Assembly (NCBI GenBank): GCA_038502055.1
Contig: JAXRKN010000044.1
Location: forward strand, 3,940,001 to 4,004,000
From: Tanytarsus gracilentus
Taxonomy: Eukaryota; Arthropoda; Insecta; Diptera; Chironomidae
Direction of reading: 5' to 3'
DNA: 64,000 bases
A model generated the notes under the pieces. It was not told the DNA's origin, ran no database searches, and saw nothing but the letters and a program-made list of their open reading frames with translations. Positions 50,801-61,921 of this stretch are shown one piece after another. Both the position numbers and the translations under genes were made by a program. How positions within the stretch are numbered: the stretch's first letter is position 1; the number at the start of each line of letters is the position of its first letter.

Positions 50801-53800
50801 AAAATACATCTGTATTGACAATGAGATTACATGCCGCAAAATATAAAATTTTGGGACAGTACATAATGAAGATAATGAAAGGAATTTGATATGGTGCATT
50901 TTAAATTTATGAAGAATTTTATGAGATTAGTGTGAAAAGTTTTATTTTTAACATTTTTAAAAACGAATATTTAGAGACAAATTTTTTTAAAGTATTTGTA
51001 TTTTTTCAAATTAATTTTTTTCTTTTATAAAATAATAAAATATAAAAAATGCTTTAAAATGTACTAAAACTGCAAATAAAAGTTGTAGGTTAAGTGGCGT
51101 CACAACAGATATATTTTTATCTAATTATAAATTTCTTTTTTAAATCACGAAACATAAAAATTTTCCAGTCTCGAGAGGACGAGAGAGAGAGAATGAGAGC
51201 GAGTTATGATGGTAGTGGTTACTAATCTAAGTGTACATACCACGCCTCTCGCTTTGTTGGTTCGTATTAGTAGCACTTATTATTATTATGTTTATCATTG
51301 CATAGATTCAATCCAGACATCAATCGCGAACTATTACTTTCCGTCATCAATTAGTCCCTCTTTATTAAATACATAAAAATGTGTTTATAAAAAATTATTG
51401 TGCGCTTGCTTTCTACATAAGCGTTCTGACATGCCGTTGAAAAGGGAGGAAAAAGAAGAGTTTTTCCGCACATTCACATCATCACTTCAGAATTGCTGAA
51501 CGAGCCCTAATGAAAAAGGAAAAATCTCGTTTCATAAAAATACCAGATTTTGAAAATCATATCTTTCTACACATATACGTTTCAATATTGGGTTGCTGAT
51601 AGCATATAGCATCTGCGTGCTCTTGGAGCGACGAGCAAAAAATGTATTGATTTTTTTTCGGCATATTCTACATACAAGAGTAAATTCAAGCATTTTTATA
51701 GCATGATGGTAATTTTTCACGAGATTTTTACGGTTCTGATTTTTTTATGTGCTAAAATAAATCCCAATTGCAGAAGCTTAGCATAAATATAAAACGATTT
51801 TCGAGCTTTCTTTTTTTTCGGAATGGCGTACACTATGGAATTTCAATAGAGATCCATGATTTCTTTTCTCTTCATTCTCATCCACGACAATAAAAACCTC
51901 TAGTCTCATTACTATTCATTTTAATTTAATGAGCAATCTCGAATAGCAATAAAATCAAGAGGGGAAAAGGAAAATGAGAGAAAAATCAAGAAGCAGACGT
52001 AGTGCTTTTTTATCTACACCGAACATCTTACTCGTTTTGCACATACTAATATAATAAAGTGCACTGGCTAGGCGGAAAAAAGTGAGTGTTTGAACCAGAA
52101 GGTGATTAAAACGCAATTATTTAATTAGTTTTATAAAACGGTATAAAACTGGTATAAATTAACTTAGAAAGGCATGAAATTTGAACGAAAAACTCTTTTA
52201 AACTCTAAAAAAATAAAAATTACATAAAAGTGCTAATTTAAAACAGTCTAAATTATTTCAATGAACTGTAAAATTAGACGATTTTTTTAAAATGATATAA
52301 AATAAATAAAAATAGTATTTTATTTATATTAAGAGAAATTTTCTCAAAACTCAACAATTCTCCAGACATCAAAAAATCAACAGCCCATTTTCTTTCATCA
52401 ATTTTTTAACGCTAAAATTTCCTTTTTCAGCTCAGCAGAATTAATTAAAATCATCCCGAGATTTTTCTTCTCCATTTCGTTTCGGTATGGTGGTGTTGCT
52501 CCATTTCAACATACCTTCCGCACATCCAATTCGAAATATCTTTAATCTTTGAATGGTTTTTTTATTAAGAGAAAATCAAGATCATAAATCACCTCCTAAT
52601 AGTCTCTTGAAGAACGAAGAGCTTATCGTCCAAATAGCATAAAATTTAATTGAAATTCTTGAGTCACATACGATAATTTGTCACCGTTTCATCGAAAATA
52701 TATGTTTATTAGAATAGTTTATTACTTGCATGCGAACAACCACCCCTAGAATTTTTGTTAATCCCTTGGTAGTTTTAGTGGCTCTTTAGAGAAATATGTT
52801 GTGAAAATTCAATATTCGAGCACGACTGCCATCACCCCTTTTTCTCTTTCTCTCTCGATAACGATGATTTTTATTTTGGGTTAACTTTTGCTTAAACTCT
52901 GACACGTTATAGGAAGTGGGTGCTAGTGGCAAAATTAATTCCCGATGATTAAAACATGATCCTGGTTTTTAATAAAAATTTTATATTGATTTATGGCATA
53001 ATTTCACTTAAATATTGAATTTGATGTAATTAAAATTTTCACCCACTCATGAGGGTTGATATCATGGATATTAAAAGTGAAAGCAATTAAAGGATTTGAG
53101 GGATTTAAAAATAAATCTAGATTTTCTAAATTTTAATTGATTGAAATTTGAGGAGGTTATTAAAATATTTTATCTCATGACGTTTTGAGTTTTTGATATC
53201 ACATGAATGAGTTTATAGATTTTGCAGAAATAATTTTCATTTTTTAGACGTGATTCCTTTAAAAAAAAATATTTATCAAAAAAAAGCTTTAAAAATATTT
53301 TTCTAATCTAAAAGTGACCGCTAACCCATAAAAAAGTGATAATACGCAATTCCAGTCTTGCGCTTTTACCAAAGCGAAATTCTTTATCATTTTTGATGTG
53401 GCCCATTGAAAGAACAATAAATCAAAAAAATATTTTGATAATTCACAGGCTTTTGTGACAATCTTTAAAGCCCTCTCCCGAATACGCTTCAGAAATTATT
53501 TTCAGTGATTATGAGAATCGGGCCATCTGCATATCTCTTTTTTGTATAGTTGAGATTCTATAAATTCGCTGCGGTAAAGTAACTTTCATTTTATCCTCAA
53601 GAAATTTTATGATTAATTAATTTATTGTGATGGCTCGACAAAATCTGAAAAGAATCTGCTTGAGTTTAATTTAATATTTCAGCAACTTCTGTGATGGTGC
53701 AGCGTTTAATTAAAAATTCAGACCAACTTGAGTTTATTAAAAGGAGCCAAATTTCAGCTATTCCGTAAAACTACAGAAATTATAAAACACTCAACCAAAC

Positions 53801-56800
53801 TCCAGACAACTATAACGCCTAAATGTTTCAAGTCATTTCATCGAGTGATAAAAAGTTTTTGCATTGTCATAAATTTGAATGTAAGCGTCAAGACTTAAAA
53901 CCCAGATATGCCATATTTTTTAATACCTCTAAAAGATGCTTTCATGAGATGTCGGTATCTATAGTGAGGATGAAGGAAAAGAAAATGAAAATAAATGTAA
54001 TAACAAGATGAAGATTTTCCGCGTTAAAAAGTTTTATGTTAAAGAAGGGAAAAGTTTTTTTCTTCTCGATACAGCAGAGATGCTGTGAAATAAAGTTACT
54101 CCTCTAATGTGCCCATAATTGAGAAATAAAAAATTTCCACCGTTATAATGTGAACGCGAAAATAAAAAATGAATTACAGGATAATTTAATGGGCGCTTCT
54201 TTATATTCAGTTTCAACCCTTTCACATTATATTTCCGGAGTTTCAAAGATTCATGAATATTTTGAAGTATATTTCAGCGTGGAGGAGAGGAAGAAGTTCC
54301 TTAAATAATTGAAAATATAGTGCTTTCCCTGGTAGAACACGAGTTCAAATTTGGGTGTTATTTGAGTTCGAATTGAATTCAATTGTTGGTTATCCGTTCG
54401 TTATCGCGTGGTATTTGTTGAAAGGTTGTTGTTTTTTTTTTTTATATAATAAATTAAAAAAAAAAAAAAAAAATTAACTTTAATTAATTTAATTTAATTT
54501 TTTTTAATTTAATTTTTTTTATTTATAAATTTATTAAAAAAAAAATTTTTTTTATATTAAATCGAGTTACTTTAAATAAATTTGAAATAAATTTTTTCCA
54601 CCAAAATTTCTCTAAGTCCTTAATTCAAATCGAGCTCATTTTTTAATTAACATTTAACCAATTTTTCTAAGTCTTAATTCAAATAGTTAACAATAATTTT
54701 AAAAAAAAATTTTTTATTTAATTCATTCTTTATTTAAATAAATTTTATTATTTATTTAAATAAATTTAATTTAATTTAAAATTAATAAAAATTATTTCAA
54801 ATTCTATTTTATCAAATTTAATAAAATATATAAATTTAAAAGAATTAATCAAAAAAAAAATTAAAAATTAAATAATTTAAATTTAAAAAAATTCAAAATT
54901 ATTTAATTAACTCAAATTAATAAAATTTCAATAAAAATTAATTTAATTAACTAAATAAAACAAATAAAATTCTTTTTTGATACTTCTTGAATAGTAAATT
55001 GTGAGGGTTGAGGGTGAGTAAAGAGCATTTTTGAATTTTATAATATTACTAATTAAGAATGGATTAGTTTTAAGTTAAAAATTTAATTTAATTTATAAAT
55101 TGTTTTAGGTCTTTTTGCATCTAAAGCCTCAATTCATTCAATGCCCAAAAAAACGCTTGAAAGCTCGAAATTTAAATTTTTCCTAATGTTTTTTCGAGAT
55201 AATCTTTTAACAACGAATAAAATTCCTCGAAAAATAACAATAAATTGTTTTCGCAACAAATGCTTGATCCGAGATAATTTTTACGTTCATTATAAAAAAA
55301 AAGTGTACAAACAGTTGATTACAAGCGAGAGTATCATCACACTCGATATAATTTTATTTCTTTTAATAGTCCTTAAACTGACATGTTTTAAAATATATAT
55401 CTCCTGGTGCTCGAGATAGCTGTGACAATGATGAAGGTTTACAAAATAATCGGATGTTAAGTGTGTGGAATAAAGATGAAGGCATTTCTATATGAAATGG
55501 TAAAATAATAGATGAAATATGGGACGTGCTCAAAATTTCCCACAATTTCTTTTCTCTCTCATGGCACTGTAATTAATTTTTGGTTTATGGTTTTTGAATA
55601 AACACAAAGATAAAATTGTATTTTGGTTTTATGTGCAAAGTAATCTAACTGAAATAGAAATACCCAAAGTAATGATGATGACTTGGAAATTTAGAAAATC
55701 TTTGTGTTCTCTGGAGATTGTTGATCCAAGAGTTTTCCTCTATGAACTTAATTTGGCAGATATAAAAAAATTAACGACAGTTTAAAATAATTTTAAAATT
55801 AGAAAAATCATAAATTCAATTTTTAAAACTTAAAAAATACTTTTTAAAAAAATTTCGAGCAAAAAAACCCTTTTCCAAAAACAATTCGCAGCCTCTAGAT
55901 TTTCGAAAATAAATTTCACCAAAGAGCATTTCAATAAAAATTCAATTTTTCATACTCAACCAATCGCTTACATTAAAAAGTATGAGTGACTGTTAGGGGA
56001 AGGTTGAAGGGATACTTTTCACATTTTGAAATTGTTATATTTCAATTTTCGCTCGAAATCAACATGTTTTATGAAAAATACATCATGAAAAATTATTTGT
56101 CATACGCTCATGGCTGATATTCCCCAAATATTTCAACGGATTAAAATGTGCAAAATGTAACATGTCTTTACGAGTCCCAATTGACCCTTTTTTTATATCG
56201 CATAATAACACTAAGGTGGAAAATAGCTTAGCTTTATTATGATTTGAATGAAACCTGCCATGTAGATGTGCGAGTTGATGTATCAAGGGCCATCAAATGG
56301 GAAAGCAAAAAAAAAACGTTCGCCACAAAAAATTCAATTTCAATATTGTGAAAAAATAAAAAAATAATGCGATATCGATGTGGCTCAGAGTGTTTTTTGG
56401 AATTTTCCAATATTGCAGAAACGTGACATTTTTGTCATGGCTTTTCTTACAGTATCCTTCAGAATATTTTTGATTTTTAATACTTTTATTTCCATTTTTC
56501 ATTTGTAAGCGTCAAACGTTTTTTCTTCTGCCAATTCGCTAGCAGAAAAAAAAGTGATGCGTGAAAATTTTCACAGCTTCATGTGTATGCAGAGCAGGTT
56601 TTGGTTTCGTTGATAAATTCAATTTTTCCTCCTTGAATAAGAAATTAAATTTGGATGAATGTGACTTTTTTACATTTTTGTTTGTGCTCCATGACATGAA
56701 AATATAAAAAAAAATGTTAAACACGTCAATACGATCATGAATAATAAAATATATTGAAATAACTTCATTTCCGATGAAACTTTTTGTTGATGGTTGAATT

Positions 56801-56899
56801 TCAGAAAATAAAATGTGAAGTTTGATATTTTATTGGTTATCTAATCTTTTTAATAAAAATTCAATTAAATATTAACTAAGAATTTTTTTTATTTGATTT
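47846..56899. other. 9 kb gene-free stretch upstream of senseless
   Basis: Holds the senseless promoter/5' UTR near 47846-48350 and the 3' UTR of the left TM9SF3 copy at its far end. Open frames are short and low in complexity. Notable pieces: a CCGGCGCCGG palindrome near 49596, a GC-richer block at 50450-50570 (GAGCGGCCGCTG), and an almost pure A/T tract at 54430-54970. Confidence 0.5.
54430..54970. repeat. Nearly pure A/T low-complexity tract
   Basis: About 540 bp made almost only of A and T, with long A and T homopolymers and TTAATTTAATT-type words, more extreme than the surrounding AT-rich DNA. No open frame or repeat unit beyond that was recognised. Confidence 0.85.
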
Positions 56900-58866
56900 T
56901 TAATCAATTTTCACATTTGAATAAATCTTTCGGACGAAGAAGGTTGTTCCAACGTAGCCAACTGTGCCACAAATTAGGCCGAGGACACCGCTAAAAAGCG
57001 CCATATATCCGAAATAGAAAACTGTTTGAAAGAGTCCGTACATCCTGTAAAGATTGAAATTATAAATCATTTATCAATTACATAAAAGTATTATCAACTC
57101 ACTTTGTCTTGAAGAAGAAATAATAAAAGGCGTAGAAGTAGACGTAGATGGATGTTGAGGCACCGGATAAAAATGCTGTCCATTGCCATCTATAGTCTTC
57201 GGCATTTAAAAGGAAATAAGTGCATACAATTGTGACGCAAACAGTCACTACGATGAGAATGAGAAAAACTAGTAGCATGAAGCCAAAAACGTAGTAAATT
57301 TTGTATGCCCAAAATGAGGTGAAAATAAAATACCTAAAAGAGAAAAATGTTAGTTTCATAAAACTAAAATAAAAGTTGACTTACATTTCAATGAAAATTG
57401 AGCCAAATGGAAGAATGCCTCCCAGTAGAATAATTATGAGCGGTTCCATGAACCACTTCTTTTCGGGAATGGGCCTTGGAACGGCATTGACTCGACATGG
57501 ATGGTCCGGCTGACCGCTCAAATTACGTCCAACAATCGTTCCGACTAGGGTCAATGGGAGAATGACAAAAATACAAATGCAAGTCACCGCTAACATTGTT
57601 CCAAATGGAATCGCTCTCGAAGCGTGATAATAGATTGCGATGAAATTGATGAGAAACGCAGTGCCACAAACGAAAATTGGCAGGAGGAATGCAGAGAGAA
57701 GCATTTGTCGAATCCATATTCTGCCGCTCATTCGTGAATAAAGAGCACCGCCAAAATAGCCATTGACTGGCGACGTCGCAGCATAGACGAAGATAGCAGT
57801 TGACAGTAAAGAGCCTCGTCTAGATAAAATTCAATTAAATTTCAATTTAATACATTTTAATAAATTTACTTACTCAGTATAGAGTTCCCCGAAAATAGCA
57901 AATAAGGTAACACAGAGCACGACGCAAGTTAGTTGATGGCCGATTCCGATGAGGGAGGTAAAAAGTATTGGATATGAGGATGATCTGAAGACATCGCCAT
58001 GAATGTTTTTCCATCCATACTCATCACCCAAATCTCTCTCCATGTCATCCATCTCTTCATCCTTACTGTATCGAGCATAATCTTTTCTAAGCGTACGTAC
58101 TAAAATCATCGAGACTAGTCCTACGAGAAATATCACCATCATGAAACTATTGAAGATACTGAACCAGTGAATGCGATGCTGAAAGAAGTTTGGATCGAGA
58201 TATTTGTCGAAGCGATCTTTAAAAGCAACTGTCGATGGTTTCCAAATGACCTCGTATGTGAAAGAAATCTTTGCACCCACGTGAAGCAGCTGTTCATTTT
58301 CGTTCGTTAGATTTACATCGATGATTTGTTTACCATTGTACCCAATCTCAAATTTCTTGTGCGTATTAATGAAAAACTTCTTCTCTCGCTCCTTTCCGAC
58401 AGCACCTCGTATGGGAAGATTATCGATGTACATCTCAAACCAATAATGATTCCTTACAGCATACACAAATGTCTTGTATTTCTCCTCATCCAACTCAATC
58501 ATGCATGTCACTGAATTAGCTGGTACATTCCGCTTAAACGCTATATCATATCCACTAAATTCAAGCTCAACACCTTCCAATGCCTCGGAAAGGGTCTCAT
58601 GATAATGAGAAATGGACTGTTTACTTCCTACGCAAAAAGGTAATGAAAAATATCCATAAGTCTCTTGTCGATTGTGATAAGGTCCGACTGTATTCATCCA
58701 TAGCACTACTTCATCGTTATCGTCATACTAAAAAAATTTTATTACATTTTTTTAAAATCATGTTTTTTTTTTATATCTTATTACTCACAATGTGATCATG
58801 CTCATCGGCTACTGTGAAGTGAAAGGCGCTAAAACTAATTAATGCTATCTGTAGGAATATTTTCAT
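56900..58866 (-). CDS. TM9SF3: Transmembrane 9 superfamily member 3, left copy
   Basis: Nonaspanin, a nine-TM Golgi/endosomal protein. Exons (high to low) 58789-58866, 57874-58727, 57385-57819, 57103-57333, 56900-57044; 580 residues, close to the human 589. Exon 1 encodes a signal peptide starting MKIFLQIALISFSAFHF. Diagnostic stretches: VLWMNTVGPYHNRQETYGYF, CVGSK, FDKYLDPNFFQHRIHWFSIF, YARYSKDEEMDDMERDLGDE, SPVNGYFGG, PRPIPEKKWFMEP, NAEDYRWQW, and the C-terminus NVKID, which ends like the KxD-type Golgi signal of TM9SF proteins. Relative to the right copy it has Arg for Lys in AVRNHYWFEM. All splice sites are intact, so it looks functional. Confidence 0.95.
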
Positions 58867-58949
58867 AGTCGCTTTTCTATCTCGGTGCGAGCTAAATTAT
58901 CAAAAAATTAAATTTCACTTTTATTTTTTCCGATTGTTGACATGTCAGT

Positions 58950-58987
58950 AAGAGAGAGAGAGAGAGAGAAAGAGTGAGAGAGAGAAT
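58950..58987 (+). repeat. GA microsatellite in TM9SF3 5' flank
   Basis: A run of GA dinucleotides with small interruptions; the matching shorter CT run lies at about 59239-59261 in the other arm. GAGAG words are also binding sites of the GAGA factor in flies. Confidence 0.85.
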
Positions 58988-59000
58988 TTTTACACATCAG

Positions 59001-59224
59001 CGAAAAACAGTAGCTCACTTAAAAATTAACATGCTTTTTATTTATGCTATAAAAAGAAAATGACATCAAATAAAGTCTATTTAATTTGATTTGTTTTGTT
59101 AAAATTATTAAAAAATTATTTTAAAAATTTTGCATCTAAAATTTGATTAGGAAAAAAAATTAATTACATTTTTGAGCAACATTCAATATCAACGGCTTTT
59201 AAAAATTCAAACGATCGAGCAAAA
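59001..59224. promoter_or_regulatory. Unique spacer between divergent TM9SF3 copies
   Basis: About 224 bp of AT-rich, non-repeated DNA at the centre of the inverted repeat. Because the two genes point away from each other with start codons 477 bp apart, this spacer and the repeated flanks must hold both promoters. No clear TATA box was seen. Confidence 0.55.
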
Positions 59225-61310
59225 TGATGTGTAAAAATTTTCTCTCTTTCTCTCTCTCTTACTGACATGTCAACAATCGGAAAAAATAAAAGTGAAATTT
59301 AATTTTTTGATAATTTAGCTCGCACCGAGATAGAAAAGCGACTATGAAAATATTCCTACAGATAGCATTAATTAGTTTTAGCGCCTTTCACTTCACAGTA
59401 GCCGATGAGCATGATCACATTGTGAGTAATAAGATATAAAAAAAAAACATGATTTTAAAAAAATGTAATAAAATTTTTTTAGTATGACGATAACGATGAA
59501 GTAGTGCTATGGATGAATACAGTCGGACCTTATCACAATCGACAAGAGACTTATGGATATTTTTCATTACCTTTTTGCGTAGGAAGTAAACAGTCCATTT
59601 CTCATTATCATGAGACCCTTTCCGAGGCATTGGAAGGTGTTGAGCTTGAATTTAGTGGATATGATATAGCGTTTAAGCGGAATGTACCAGCTAATTCAGT
59701 GACATGCATGATTGAGTTGGATGAGGAGAAATACAAGACATTTGTGTATGCTGTAAAGAATCATTATTGGTTTGAGATGTACATCGATAATCTTCCCATA
59801 CGAGGTGCTGTCGGAAAGGAGCGAGAGAAGAAGTTTTTCATTAATACGCACAAGAAATTTGAGATTGGCTACAATGGCAAACAAATCATCGATGTAAATC
59901 TAACGAACGAAAATGAACAGCTGCTTCACGTGGGTGCAAAGATTTCTTTCACATACGAGGTCATTTGGAAACCATCGACAGTTGCCTTTAAAGATCGCTT
60001 CGACAAATATCTCGATCCAAACTTCTTTCAGCATCGCATTCACTGGTTCAGTATCTTCAATAGTTTCATGATGGTGATATTTCTCGTAGGACTAGTCTCG
60101 ATGATTTTAGTACGTACGCTTAGAAAAGATTATGCTCGATACAGTAAGGATGAAGAGATGGATGACATGGAGAGAGATTTGGGTGATGAGTATGGATGGA
60201 AAAACATTCATGGCGATGTCTTCAGATCATCCTCATATCCAATACTTTTTACCTCCCTCATCGGAATCGGCCATCAACTAACTTGCGTCGTGCTCTGTGT
60301 TACCTTATTTGCTATTTTCGGGGAACTCTATACTGAGTAAGTAAATTTATTAAAATGTATTAAATTGAAATTTAATTGAATTTTATCTAGACGAGGCTCT
60401 TTACTGTCAACTGCTATCTTCGTCTATGCTGCGACGTCGCCAGTCAATGGCTATTTTGGCGGTGCTCTTTATTCACGAATGAGCGGCAGAATATGGATTC
60501 GACAAATGCTTCTCTCTGCATTCCTCCTGCCAATTTTCGTTTGTGGCACTGCGTTTCTCATCAATTTCATCGCAATCTATTATCACGCTTCGAGAGCGAT
60601 TCCATTTGGAACAATGTTAGCGGTGACTTGCATTTGTATTTTTGTCATTCTCCCATTGACCCTAGTCGGAACGATTGTTGGACGTAATTTGAGCGGTCAG
60701 CCGGACCATCCATGTCGAGTCAATGCCGTTCCAAGGCCCATTCCCGAAAAGAAGTGGTTCATGGAACCGCTCATAATTATTCTACTGGGAGGCATTCTTC
60801 CATTTGGCTCAATTTTCATTGAAATGTAAGTCAACTTTTATTTTAGTTTTATGAAACTAACATTTTTTCTCTTTAGGTATTTTATTTTCACCTCATTTTG
60901 GGCATACAAAATTTACTACGTTTTTGGCTTCATGCTACTAGTTTTTCTCATTCTCATCGTAGTGACTGTTTGCGTCACAATTGTATGCACTTATTTCCTT
61001 TTAAATGCCGAAGACTATAGATGGCAATGGACAGCATTTTTATCCGGTGCCTCAACATCCATCTACGTCTACTTCTACGCCTTTTATTATTTCTTCTTCA
61101 AGACAAAGTGAGTTGATAATACTTTTATGTAATTGATAAATGATTTATAATTTCAATCTTTACAGGATGTACGGACTCTTTCAAACAGTTTTCTATTTCG
61201 GATATATGGCGCTTTTTAGCGGCGTCCTCGGCCTAATTTGTGGCACAGTTGGCTACGTTGGAACAACCTTCTTCGTCCGAAAGATTTATTCAAATGTGAA
61301 AATTGATTAA
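59225..61310 (+). repeat. Right arm of 2 kb inverted repeat (TM9SF3)
   Basis: Mirror of 56900-59000. The shared sequence begins with GATGTGTAAAAATT and ends at the stop codon TAA at 61308-61310. Confidence 0.92.
59344..61310 (+). CDS. TM9SF3: Transmembrane 9 superfamily member 3, right copy
   Basis: Second intact copy: exons 59344-59421, 59483-60336, 60391-60825, 60877-61107, 61166-61310, 580 residues, with the same domains and splice sites as the left copy. The one amino-acid difference seen is Lys in AVKNHYWFEM; other differences are synonymous (for example near 59866-59878) or intronic (near 60866). The 3' UTR is unlike that of the left copy and has AATAAA-type signals (for example AATAAAA near 61358 and 61450). 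Lys at the differing site matches human TM9SF3, so this copy keeps the ancestral residue. Confidence 0.95.
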
Positions 61311-61921
61311 GTTCACAGAATATGTGTTTAAAATTACCAAAACTAGACTTACACTGTAATAAAAATTCATATTTTATGTAATTTAAAATTGACTGATTGT
61401 CGGTTGGTGCAAACTTGAAACTTTCTCAAATCAAATGTTAGATTTGACGAAATAAAATAAAGAAGATGATTTCTTAAATATAAATTTTGATTTTAATCAT
61501 AGGAATTTATGAAAAATTAAATTAAATTTTTTTTATTATCATGGAAAATAAATCTGACGAAATTACGAAAAAAATGTAAGTTCAACTCAATCGAGATTCT
61601 TATCGATGATGTTTTAAAAGTTATGCTCAAACTTTTTAACGCGGTTTACCATTAATTACTAAACATGTGACATTAATTTTTTAATTAAATTTTTTATCGG
61701 CATTTTCTAAATAAAAAAACACGCTAAGGAAAACATAAAAGTAGCATTCTTTAACTGACGTTCTTCTTCTCTTGTCGATCGAACTTATTATCATGCTTTC
61801 AGTCACTCAGAGCATCTTATCAGTTTCAAGAGAGAGAATCACTCAATTTTATTTTCTCAGTTTAACAACAAAGTTGACTTTTAGGAGGTCGCCTTAAGAA
61901 TTTTTAAATTATTTAATTGAA
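61311..61921. other. Intergenic, TM9SF3 3' UTR to zinc transporter
   Basis: AT-rich; holds the right TM9SF3 3' UTR and the promoter/5' UTR of the zinc transporter. No gene seen. Confidence 0.5.

Larger units (their letters stand above)
56900..59000 (-). repeat. Left arm of 2 kb inverted repeat (TM9SF3)
   Basis: Reverse complement of 59225-61310. The ATG-to-stop span is 1967 bp in both arms, introns included, with only a handful of base differences seen. Similarity begins exactly at the TAA stop (the DNA beyond it is unrelated) and continues through about 130 bp of 5' flank, where only a CT/GA microsatellite differs in length. Confidence 0.92.

Noticed and set aside
53823..54011. 62-residue frame starting MFQVISSS
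   Set aside because: Composition typical of translated AT-rich DNA; no domain and no exon context.
56900..61310. Inverted repeat as a transposon with TM9SF3 cargo
   Set aside because: No transposase, no terminal short inverted repeats and no target-site duplication seen; the arm ends coincide with gene ends.
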